Shown: piece by piece, positions 14,265 through 21,343 of the stretch
Position numbering within the stretch: the stretch's first letter is position 1
Layout of the letters: each line of letters opens with the position of its first letter
Origin: an uncultured Collinsella sp.
Lineage (GTDB): Bacteria > Actinomycetota > Coriobacteriia > Coriobacteriales > Coriobacteriaceae
Direction of reading: 5' to 3'
DNA: 30,579 bases
NCBI GenBank assembly: GCA_934643145.1
Contig: CAKUBM010000027.1
Span: forward strand, 1-30,579
The notes under the pieces: generated by a model
The model's input: the letters and a program-made list of their open reading frames with translations, nothing else
Told to the model about the DNA's origin: nothing
Database searches by the model: none
Made by a program: the position numbers and the translations under genes

Positions 14265-15467
14265 CTATGCGGCCGCCTGGCCCTCAGGCTGCGGCGTCGC
14301 GCTTCGACGCCATAGCACGTACGCCACAAGAGCAGCGACTGCAGCAATCGTTGAAGCGAGGGCGAAGGCCAGGAAACCCGCGTGCGTGCCGAGCGCGTCG
14401 CACGCCCAACCGCCAAACAGGTTCGCAACCACGACGGACAGACCGCTCTGGACCATCGCGAAGGCGCTCTGACCTCGAGCGCGACAATCCTCGTAAGTGT
14501 GGTTGGCAATGTAGGTAACGCAGGAGTAGTAGACGGTCATGTAACTCACGCTCTGCAGCAGCTGGCCGCAGATCATGACCGGGACGATGCCGGTGCCCAC
14601 GAGCACGAGCCTGAGCGCCGCCATGAAGCAGGAAAAGATCAGGAGGTTCATCTCGCCGAAGCGCCTGACCAGCTTGGAGGAAACGAGCAGGATGGGGATC
14701 TCGCTCGCAGCGGAGACCGCACTCAGGACGCCCACGAGGTTCTGACCCTCGCCAAGCTCGACCGCGTAGCGGCCCAAGAACGCTCCGATGAAGCCAATCG
14801 CGGCCGAACTGATGAAGGCGAAGACCAAGACGAAGGCGATCTCATTGCTGGTGAACAGCGAGAGGAGGCCCTTTCCGTGGGAGACCTTGGGATCGTCCGC
14901 GGCATTGGCGCGAACTCCCGCCTCGGGGAGGCGCCACATGTGAGCCGCGAAGACCACCAGCGCGGCGGAGACCACCGCGAACTGGATTTGAGGAGCCATG
15001 TCGAGCAGCCGACCGACGATCAGGACGACGATGGCATAGCCGATAGTGCCACCCATGCGAATGCGAGAAAAGTCCAGGCCAGAGCGATCCGCGAGCTCGA
15101 TGACGAGGGAGTCGCTCAGGGGCAGGAGCCCCGAGAAAAACGCCGAGAACGCAAAGGTTACGAGAAGGACCGGGACGAACGTCGACGCCAGGTAATACAG
15201 CGGAGCGAGTACCGCCGCCGCAAGGCAGAGGATCACGATGACCGCGCGGCGGCGCCCGAGTTTGTCGGCGATCGTCGACCAGAGCGGCTGGATGGCGAGC
15301 GCACACACCGGGGTCGCCGCGAGGAGGATGCCGGTCTGGGCTGCGCTGAGGCCGAGGCTCGTGTAGTGAGCGGAGAGGAACGGCGAGTACACGCCCGCGC
15401 AGACCCAGTAGAGGACGTTCGCGAAGAACAGCGAAGTCATGCTTGCGTTTGTCCTGGCGTTGTGCAT
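14265..15467 (-). CDS. MFS transporter, LacY/nucleoside-symporter-like (MFS_1_like type)
   Basis: Predicted proton-coupled sugar or nucleoside importer in the membrane. The 400-residue product has 12 hydrophobic segments in two halves, starting with SLFFANVLYWVCAGVYSPFL, then the loop 2-3 signature ADKLGRRRAVIV near residue 70. The compact two-half architecture and the LFFxxxLYW start resemble oligosaccharide:H+ symporters. The ATG at 15467 is chosen for AAGGGAGAAG seven bases upstream; an in-frame extension to 15560 has no homology and no ribosome site. It is the first minus-strand gene opposite the RpiR regulator and 114 bases before the aldolase, so a second, non-PTS entry route for a related substrate is plausible. 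Confidence 0.85.
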   Translation of the reverse strand: MHNARTNASMTSLFFANVLYWVCAGVYSPFLSAHYTSLGLSAAQTGILLAATPVCALAIQPLWSTIADKLGRRRAVIVILCLAAAVLAPLYYLASTFVPVLLVTFAFSAFFSGLLPLSDSLVIELADRSGLDFSRIRMGGTIGYAIVVLIVGRLLDMAPQIQFAVVSAALVVFAAHMWRLPEAGVRANAADDPKVSHGKGLLSLFTSNEIAFVLVFAFISSAAIGFIGAFLGRYAVELGEGQNLVGVLSAVSAASEIPILLVSSKLVRRFGEMNLLIFSCFMAALRLVLVGTGIVPVMICGQLLQSVSYMTVYYSCVTYIANHTYEDCRARGQSAFAMVQSGLSVVVANLFGGWACDALGTHAGFLAFALASTIAAVAALVAYVLWRRSATPQPEGQAAA

Positions 15468-15767
15468 CGTGCTTCTCCCTTCTTGCTCACCGGGTGCCTG
15501 TCTGGGCTTCGAAGTGATTCGCCATCTAGCGTGAAACGAAGTTGCGAGGCGTTGGAACAATGTTCTGTTGTTTCATCGTTTTCGTGCTGTTGTTTCACGG
15601 CTCATAAGATAGCAGCTCAAGATGAGATTGCGCCGGGGAAGCACCGATTTACCGTGAACGGTAGGAAATCAGCGGTGAAACGCTATTTCACCGCTTATGA
15701 AACATTTTGCTTTATTTTCACCTCTCTTGACCTAAGATACAAAGCAAACTAGGGCCAAGGAGTAACC
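15468..15767. promoter_or_regulatory. Divergent control region with multiple palindromes (RpiR regulator / MFS-PTS operon)
   Basis: A perfect 10-bp inverted repeat AGCGGTGAAA-cgcta-TTTCACCGCT lies at 15671-15695; TGAAA/TTTCA arms are typical of MurR/RpiR-family operators. CTGTTGTTTCA is repeated at 15565-15575 and 15587-15597, exactly 22 bp apart. GAACAATGTTC at 15555-15565 is a perfect 11-bp palindrome overlapping the first of these. Further half-sites (ATGAAAC at 15698, TTTTCACC at 15715) flank the main palindrome. TAAGAT (15733-15738) is a possible -10 for the regulator, without a convincing -35. Confidence 0.55.
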
Positions 15768-16631
15768 ATGGATAAGACAGGAGATGTGCTCAGCCACATC
15801 TGCGCGGTCATGAGCAGCCTATCCCCCTCGGAGAAGGCAATCGCAACGTATGTGCTCGACCACCCGTCGGACGTCGCAACGATGACCGTCCGCGAACTCG
15901 CCGCAGAAACCGGTACGTCACCGGCGTCTGTTTCGAGGTTCGCAAGGACGCTTGACTACCGAACCTATTCGGACATGCGTCTGGCGCTCGGCATATCCAT
16001 CAGCAGGGCCTCCGGCGAGGAAAAGGCCACGGGCGGCAAGGTTACTCTGGACGACGTCGAGGGCTCCATTAAGTACGTCCTGTCTCACAAGGTCAAGGAG
16101 CTCTCCCAAACCGCCTCGCTCATTGACTCCGATGACTTTTCGACAGTCGTCAATCTGCTCCACAACGCCAACCTCGTCCTGATTGCGGGCGTCGGCAACT
16201 CGATTAGCATGGGCGTAAACGCGGCGTTCAAGCTCTCACAGGTTGGAGTCAGGGCGTTTTGCCCCAGTACCACCGATGCCATGGTCTCCGCCGCAACCAG
16301 CCTCAAGGAGAATGACATCCTGCTCGTCATTTCGACGTCCGGATACTCGAAGCGCCTCGTCAACATATTCGACTCTGCCGAGGATTCGAACACCCCCATC
16401 ATCATGATCACAGACAACCCAGATACGCCGCTCGCGAAGCGTGCCACGTATATCATCCGAGCCATCTCGCGAGATCAGGCCATCACCGGAACCGAGGTCG
16501 CCTTCTCGCACAGCTCGATCAACTTCGTCATCGAGCTGCTGTTCCTCTTCCTGACCTCTTGCTGGGATGACCCGGTAGAGTTTAACAGGATCATCTCGAA
16601 GAATCTCTTGGGAGACAGGCAATACAGCTAG
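15768..16631 (+). CDS. MurR/RpiR-family transcriptional regulator
   Basis: Sugar-phosphate-sensing regulator, probably of the divergent MFS/aldolase/PTS operon. The 287-residue protein has an N-terminal HTH_6 domain (about 1-77; VRELAAETGTSPASVSRFAR at 41-60 is the DNA-reading helix-turn-helix) and a C-terminal SIS sugar-phosphate domain (about 135-260; LIAGVGNSISMG and LLVISTSGYSKRL, with the usual Ser/Thr phosphate contacts). AAGGAG lies seven bases before the ATG at 15768. Length is normal. Several arginines use AGG (for example codons at 15936 and 15945), unlike tex and its neighbours outside the island. A HAD phosphatase follows 49 bases later in the same direction. Confidence 0.92.
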   Translation: MDKTGDVLSHICAVMSSLSPSEKAIATYVLDHPSDVATMTVRELAAETGTSPASVSRFARTLDYRTYSDMRLALGISISRASGEEKATGGKVTLDDVEGSIKYVLSHKVKELSQTASLIDSDDFSTVVNLLHNANLVLIAGVGNSISMGVNAAFKLSQVGVRAFCPSTTDAMVSAATSLKENDILLVISTSGYSKRLVNIFDSAEDSNTPIIMITDNPDTPLAKRATYIIRAISRDQAITGTEVAFSHSSINFVIELLFLFLTSCWDDPVEFNRIISKNLLGDRQYS

Positions 16632-16680
16632 GACGACGCACACCGGCGCACCGACGCCCAGACCGAAACGGGAGGACCCC

Positions 16681-17508
16681 TTGATAAAGCTCATCCTCGC
16701 AGACATGGACGGGACCCTGCTGCCGTTTGGCTCAAGGGTCGTATCGGAGCGCACGCACAGCGCGATTCTTTCGGCGCTTGATGCGGGCATCGCGTTCGGC
16801 CCCGCAAGCGGCCGCGACTACGCCGACCTGGCCGATGCCTTTGACGGCGACACGCGCTGTTTCTCGACCGGCATCATGGCCAACGGAAAGAAGGTCTTCT
16901 CCGGCGGCGAACTCGTGTTCAAAAAGACGCTCTCGACGGAGGCCCTCGTCAAGCTCGATAGCGCCGTACGCCCCTACGCGGGGACGTCACTCTGGCTAGT
17001 CGCCGATGTCGATGAGACAGGCAAACGCTGCGAGCAGTTCCTCTGCGCCGTCGAGCCTGGCGACGAATTCGCCCTGGAAATCGTTAAGGACTCCGGAAGA
17101 GACATGGCGCTCGGAGACGTGCCCACGAACCGTGACGTCATCACCGCCGGCATCTTCGTCAACGTCAGCTCCGCCCCGACGGAAGTCGTTCGGAGTCGAT
17201 GCAAGGAAGCCTGCCCAGAGCTTGATTTCCCCTCGCCCGTCCCATTCTTCCTCGATGTTGTTCCGGCTGGCTGGAGCAAGGTAAACGGACTCGACGCGCT
17301 TCTCGGCAGCCTTGGGGTCACGCTGGACGAGGTCGCTTTTATCGGAGACTCGGAAAACGACGCAACGCTCCTCGAAAAGGTGCCGAACTCCTACGCAGTC
17401 GCGGGCGCGATGCCAGAGGCGAAGGCCGCGGCCCATCACCTGATCGGGGACGCAGCCGAGGACTCCGTCGCGAAGCTCATCGAACAGATTGTCCAGCAGC
17501 GAGGCTAG
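16681..17508 (+). CDS. HAD-IIB family phosphatase (Cof-type)
   Basis: Likely hydrolyses a sugar phosphate, perhaps to relieve sugar-phosphate stress or adjust the regulator's effector. The 275-residue protein begins MIKLILADMDGTLLPFGSRV, with nucleophile D8 and acid/base D10; GPASGRDYADL gives the motif II region, the C2-type cap spans about 80-190, WSKVNGLDALL contributes the motif III lysine, and FIGDSENDATLLEKV is motif IV. The start is TTG at 16681, preceded by GGGAGGACCCC; no ATG fits better. It follows the RpiR gene by 49 bases, so they are probably co-transcribed. It is complete, unlike the HAD remnant at 8065-8334, and is not simply the missing half of it. Confidence 0.9.
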   Translation: MIKLILADMDGTLLPFGSRVVSERTHSAILSALDAGIAFGPASGRDYADLADAFDGDTRCFSTGIMANGKKVFSGGELVFKKTLSTEALVKLDSAVRPYAGTSLWLVADVDETGKRCEQFLCAVEPGDEFALEIVKDSGRDMALGDVPTNRDVITAGIFVNVSSAPTEVVRSRCKEACPELDFPSPVPFFLDVVPAGWSKVNGLDALLGSLGVTLDEVAFIGDSENDATLLEKVPNSYAVAGAMPEAKAAAHHLIGDAAEDSVAKLIEQIVQQRG

Positions 17509-17560
17509 GGTTCCGTCAGCGTGGCATGCGCCGCGTGCCTCGTCATCCGTTCGTGGCGCG

Positions 17561-17710
17561 CTACCTCGTGACGATCCAGAGCGTGGCCATCGTCGCGACG
17601 CCGATGCCTACGATGAGCGCGGCCCACAGGACGCGGACCACGAGGTTCATGTCGCCCGCCACCACCATGTCGTTCGCGTGCCAGAACCAGCTCTCGTTTG
17701 CCTTGCGCAT
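17561..17710 (-). CDS. Small single-pass membrane protein of unknown function (49 residues)
   Basis: An ORF on the minus strand starts at ATG 17710 with an excellent ribosome site (AAGGGAGGGCATC) and stops at TAG 17563-17561. The product begins MRKANESWFWHANDMVVAGD and then has one hydrophobic stretch (about residues 24-47) ending TLWIVTR. No family is recognised. It stands alone between the HAD phosphatase (convergent) and the RlmKL gene (divergent), at or near the right edge of the island. A short aromatic/Asn-rich segment before a single membrane helix recalls the 56-residue protein at 23081-23251, but the likeness is weak. Confidence 0.6.
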   Translation of the reverse strand: MRKANESWFWHANDMVVAGDMNLVVRVLWAALIVGIGVATMATLWIVTR

Positions 17711-17961
17711 GATGCCCTCCCTTAGCCTCGATTACGCCATCTATGGCCGAGCAATCGCAGGTCGCGTGCCATGGATTTGCCCTACGCCCAGCTTTCAGTT
17801 CTGTAAGGCGGCGGGAGCCTGTGCGAGGCCCCGAGTCCTGAGGCTGTTGCAATGAAAATGGGAATCAAGGGGCACGCATCAATCATATGGGTTCCTTTCG
17901 AGGGCGAGAGCAAACGAAGCATCCATCATATAATGGAGCGACGCAATCAGAGAGGTCACCC
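17711..17961. other. Gene-free stretch at the right edge of the island, with candidate rlmKL promoter
   Basis: No gene is supported here. On the plus strand TATAAT at 17929-17934 is a clear -10 element 27 bases before the rlmKL start; no good -35 sits 16-18 bases upstream. On the minus strand CGAAAGGAACCCAT precedes an ATG at 17886 that opens only about two dozen unrecognisable codons; this looks like an orphaned ribosome site and start codon, possibly of the HAD gene whose 3' part survives at 8065-8334. Confidence 0.4.
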
Positions 17962-20532
17962 ATGGAATTTTACGCAAGCTGCCCCGAGGGCTTTGAGTCC
18001 GCACTCGCCGATGAGCTTAAACGCCTCGGGCTTTCGCATGTCCGCCGCCTGAAGGGCCGCGCTACGTTTGAGGGCGAGCTCGAGGAAGGCTACCGCGCCT
18101 GTCTGTGGTCGCGCCTGGCCAGCCGCGTGTTTGTGGTGCTTGGGCGCTTTGAGGCGCAGGATGCCGACGAGCTGTACGGCAGCGTTTACGACATCGCCTG
18201 GGAGACCATCATCCGCCCCGGCGCCACCATCGCCATCACCGCCCGCGGCGTGACCGAGCAGCTGCGCAACACGCGCTTCTCGGCCCTGCGCGCCAAGGAC
18301 GCGCTGTGCGACCGTCTGGCCGAGACCACGGGCCGTCGCGCCGATGTCGACGCCGCCGACCCCGATGTTCACCTACTGCTTTCGCTGCGTCAGCGCCGCG
18401 CGAGCATCAGCCTGGACCTTTCGGGCGACCCGCTGTTCAAACGCCTGCCGCCCGCAGCGACCCGCGCCGGCGAGGGCGCGCACGTGCTGCGCCCCGACTA
18501 CGCCGCCCTAGTGCTGGCGCAGGTCGGCTGGACCGCACTGTGCGAGCGCGAGTTGACGGTCGACGATTACGAGAATGAAGCCCTTCCCACGCTGATCGAT
18601 GCTTCGTGCGCCGGCGGCGGTCTGCTGCTAGAGGCCGTGAACATTCTGACCGACCGCGCCCCGGGCGCCGCACGCGAGCGCTGGGGCTTTGAGGGCTGGC
18701 AGCTGCACGACGCCGCTCTGTGGGAGCAGCTGCTTGCCGAGGCGCGCGAACGCGAGACCGCGGCGCGCGAGCGCCAGGCACGCATCGTGGCCGTAGACAT
18801 CGACCCCGCCGCCCGCAAGACCGCCGAGCGCATGGTCAAGAGCGCTGGCTACAAGCGTTTTGTCGACTTTTGTGCCGCCAAGCCCGCCACCGTGCTGGAC
18901 CATGCGGGCGCCGTCGCCGGTGCCGCCGTGGTCGCAGACACCACCGAGACCCCGCTTTCGCTCATGCACGACGCCATGACGCTGGTCGGCGAGCTGCGCC
19001 GCGCGCCCGAGCTCGCTTCGGCACCGGTCGCCGCACTCACCCGCGATGGCCTTATGGCCCGCGCGCTCCATGCCGAGCCCGCGCGCTCCATCGCCGTCAT
19101 GCCCAATAACGAGGAGGCGGCTATTGAGGTTTGGCCCTCGCTCGACCACGCCGCCGCAGCGTTTGAGGCTGCGACCAGCGCGGATGCTGAGGGCGAGACC
19201 GCGGACGCCGACGACGTCATCAGCGACGAAGTCCCCGCCCCCGCCATGCCCGAGCCTGCCGCCACGCTCGACTTGGGCGACGGCAAGCCGCTGCCCGTGC
19301 TCATCCCCGAATCCGAGCAGTTCGCCAACCGCCTGCGCAAGAACGCCCGTCTGCGCCGCAAGTGGGCCAAGCGCGAGGGCGTGAGCTGCTACCGCGTCTA
19401 CGATGCCGACCTGCCCGACTACTCCGCTGCCATCGACCTGTACGAGGGCTGCCCGCAGACGCCGGGCCGCTGGCTCGTCATCGCCGAATACGCCGCGCCC
19501 AAGACCATCGACCCCGCGCTTGCCCAAGCCCGCATGCTCGACATCTTGGCCATCGCACCGCGTATCCTGGATGTTCCGGCCGAACATGTGCACGCCAAGG
19601 CCCGCATGCGTTCGCGCGGCGGCTCGCAGTACGGCAAACAGGGCGCCGGCAAGGGCGCATCGGGCGAGCGCGCCAACATCGCGCGCCGTCGTCTGCCGCT
19701 CATCGAAGAGGGCGGCCTTACCTTTGCCGTCAACTTTGACGACTACCTGGATGTGGGCATCTTCCTGGATCACCGCGTCACCCGCAACCTGGTGCGCGAG
19801 CACGCCAAGCAGGCACGCCGCTTCCTCAATCTGTTCGCCTATACCGGCACCGCCACCTGCTATGCGGCAGACGGCGGCGTCGAGGAAACTGTGACGGTCG
19901 ACCTTTCCAACACCTACCTGGACTGGGCCGAGCGCAATATGCGCCAGAACGGCTTTGTTGGTCCGCAGCATCATTTTGTGCGCGACGACGTGCTTGCCTG
20001 GATTCGCGACCAGCGCCAGACGCGCAACCGCTGGGACCTGATTTTTGTCGACCCGCCCACGTTTTCGAACTCATCCAAGATGGGCCGCCGCACCTGGGAT
20101 GTCCAGCGCGACCATGTTGAGCTTTTGGCCGGCGTATCGCGCCTGCTCGCACAGGGCGGCCACGCCATCTTTAGCTGCAACCTGCGCGGCTTCCGCCCCG
20201 AGACGCGCAAGCTCGCGCGCGCGGGCGTCGTGCTACAGGACATTACGGCGCAGACCATCCCCGAGGATTTCGCGCGCAACCAGAAGGTGCACCATTGCTA
20301 TATCGTGCGCCGCCTGCCCATCGAGGACGCCATGGCAGAAGCCGGCTTTAGCGCCGAGGAAATTGCCGAGCGTGTCGAGGAGCTGCGCAACCCCGAAGCC
20401 CGCAAGCCTCGCGCAACGGCACCCGCGCACGCGCAGGCAGGCGACCGGGGGCCGCGCGGCAACGGCAAGCCTGACTCCGCCGGTAAGCCCAAAAAGAAGA
20501 AGTTCTACGCCAGCAAGCCCAAGGGCAAATAA
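17962..20532 (+). CDS. rlmL: RlmKL-type 23S rRNA guanine methyltransferase with degenerate N-terminal catalytic domain
   Basis: In E. coli RlmKL the N-terminal half makes m2G2445 and the C-terminal half m7G2069 of 23S rRNA. This 856-residue homologue keeps the layout: THUMP domain (about 43-155), RlmL-like domain (about 175-345, with DRAPGAARERWGFEGWQLHD at 231-250), a long Ala/Glu-rich linker, and the RlmK-like domain (about 480-800). The RlmK half keeps SAM motif FLNLFAYTGTATCYAADGG near 622 and DPPTFSNSSKM near 697. The RlmL half does not: motif I reads DASCAGGG (213-220) where E. coli has DPMCGSGT, and the NPPYGER motif is replaced by ADTTETP near 325-331. It is about 150 residues longer than E. 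coli RlmKL. The C-terminal tail is Lys/Pro rich. The ATG at 17962 matches the family start. Confidence 0.9.
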   Translation: MEFYASCPEGFESALADELKRLGLSHVRRLKGRATFEGELEEGYRACLWSRLASRVFVVLGRFEAQDADELYGSVYDIAWETIIRPGATIAITARGVTEQLRNTRFSALRAKDALCDRLAETTGRRADVDAADPDVHLLLSLRQRRASISLDLSGDPLFKRLPPAATRAGEGAHVLRPDYAALVLAQVGWTALCERELTVDDYENEALPTLIDASCAGGGLLLEAVNILTDRAPGAARERWGFEGWQLHDAALWEQLLAEARERETAARERQARIVAVDIDPAARKTAERMVKSAGYKRFVDFCAAKPATVLDHAGAVAGAAVVADTTETPLSLMHDAMTLVGELRRAPELASAPVAALTRDGLMARALHAEPARSIAVMPNNEEAAIEVWPSLDHAAAAFEAATSADAEGETADADDVISDEVPAPAMPEPAATLDLGDGKPLPVLIPESEQFANRLRKNARLRRKWAKREGVSCYRVYDADLPDYSAAIDLYEGCPQTPGRWLVIAEYAAPKTIDPALAQARMLDILAIAPRILDVPAEHVHAKARMRSRGGSQYGKQGAGKGASGERANIARRRLPLIEEGGLTFAVNFDDYLDVGIFLDHRVTRNLVREHAKQARRFLNLFAYTGTATCYAADGGVEETVTVDLSNTYLDWAERNMRQNGFVGPQHHFVRDDVLAWIRDQRQTRNRWDLIFVDPPTFSNSSKMGRRTWDVQRDHVELLAGVSRLLAQGGHAIFSCNLRGFRPETRKLARAGVVLQDITAQTIPEDFARNQKVHHCYIVRRLPIEDAMAEAGFSAEEIAERVEELRNPEARKPRATAPAHAQAGDRGPRGNGKPDSAGKPKKKKFYASKPKGK

Positions 20533-20535
20533 CAA

Positions 20536-20602
20536 AGTTGCGGTGGAATATGGACTGTTTGGCCGCCAAATAGGCCAATTCCGTCCGTATTTCACCGCAA
20601 CT
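20536..20602. terminator. 22-bp imperfect hairpin between convergent rlmKL and kdpE
   Basis: AGTTGCGGTG (20536-20545) and CACCGCAACT (20593-20602) are the perfect ends of a 22-bp stem with only G-U pairs or single mismatches further in; the loop contains GGCC/GGCC blocks. It begins four bases after the rlmKL stop. There is no U-tract on either side, so it is either an unusual terminator or a dispersed palindromic repeat. Confidence 0.55.
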
Positions 20603-20625
20603 CATGAGGGGATGTGGGCGATGGG

Positions 20626-21339
20626 CTAGCCTTGGGTGACTAGGCGGTAGCCAATGCCTACGTGCGTTTGGATATAGCGCGGATGCGCGGGGTCGGACTC
20701 GATCTTCTTACGCAACGTGCCCATAAAGACACGCAGGCTCGCCAGGTCGCTCTTGGTCGCGGTGCCCCAGATCTCGTGCAGGATAAACTGGTGCGTGAGC
20801 ACCTTATCGGCGTTGTGGGCCAGCAGGCACAACAGCTTGTATTCGATCGGCGTCAGATGCAACTCCTCGCCGGCCATCGTGGCGATACCGGCATCGTAAT
20901 CGATGTGCAGCTCACCCGTATCGAACGTGCCCTCGGACGCCACGCTGCCCGTCTGCTCATATGACAGGCGCCTGAGCGTGGTGCGGATGCGCGCCAGCAA
21001 TTCCTCGACCGAAAACGGCTTGGTCAGGTAATCGTCGGCACCGGCGTCGAGCGCACGGATTTTATCCGCGTCCTCGCTGCGCGCCGAGACCACGATAATC
21101 GGCATGCCCGACCACGAACGCACCGACTCCACCACCTTGACGCCATCCATATCGGGCAGGCCCAGGTCGAGCAGTACAATGCTCGGCGCCTGCGACGACG
21201 CAGCGGCAATGGCGGCGTGTCCGGTCTCCACGGCCATATGACGCAGGCCGTGCGCCTCGAGTGCGGCTACGATTAAGTTGCGGACGGCGGGGTCGTCCTC
21301 AACGACCAAGATCAGCGGTTTCACGGCAGAGTTCGGCAC
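20626..21339 (-). CDS. kdpE: Response regulator KdpE (OmpR/PhoB family)
   Basis: DNA-binding partner of the adjacent KdpD kinase; in other bacteria it controls potassium uptake genes. The 237-residue product has a receiver domain (1-120) with acidic pocket EDD at 14-16, phosphoacceptor D58 (IVLLDLGLPDMDG) and K107 (YLTKPFS), followed by a winged-helix domain (about 135-232; LHLTPIEYKLLCLLAHNADKVLT). The start is taken as GTG 21339, four bases after the kdpD stop with AAGGAG (inside the kdpD end) seven bases upstream; this gives the normal KdpE length of about 230. No kdpFABC lies in the window; the nearest potassium gene is kup. Confidence 0.92.
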   Translation of the reverse strand: MPNSAVKPLILVVEDDPAVRNLIVAALEAHGLRHMAVETGHAAIAAASSQAPSIVLLDLGLPDMDGVKVVESVRSWSGMPIIVVSARSEDADKIRALDAGADDYLTKPFSVEELLARIRTTLRRLSYEQTGSVASEGTFDTGELHIDYDAGIATMAGEELHLTPIEYKLLCLLAHNADKVLTHQFILHEIWGTATKSDLASLRVFMGTLRKKIESDPAHPRYIQTHVGIGYRLVTQG

Positions 21340-21343
21340 AGCG

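Noticed and set aside
16681..17508. HAD gene as the displaced 5' half of the remnant at 8065-8334
   Set aside because: It is complete with its own motif IV and C-terminus, so it is a separate gene and not the missing portion.
18628..19974. 448-codon minus-strand open frame inside the RlmKL gene
   Set aside because: Antisense to a recognised protein, Gly/His/Val-rich with no motif or ribosome site.
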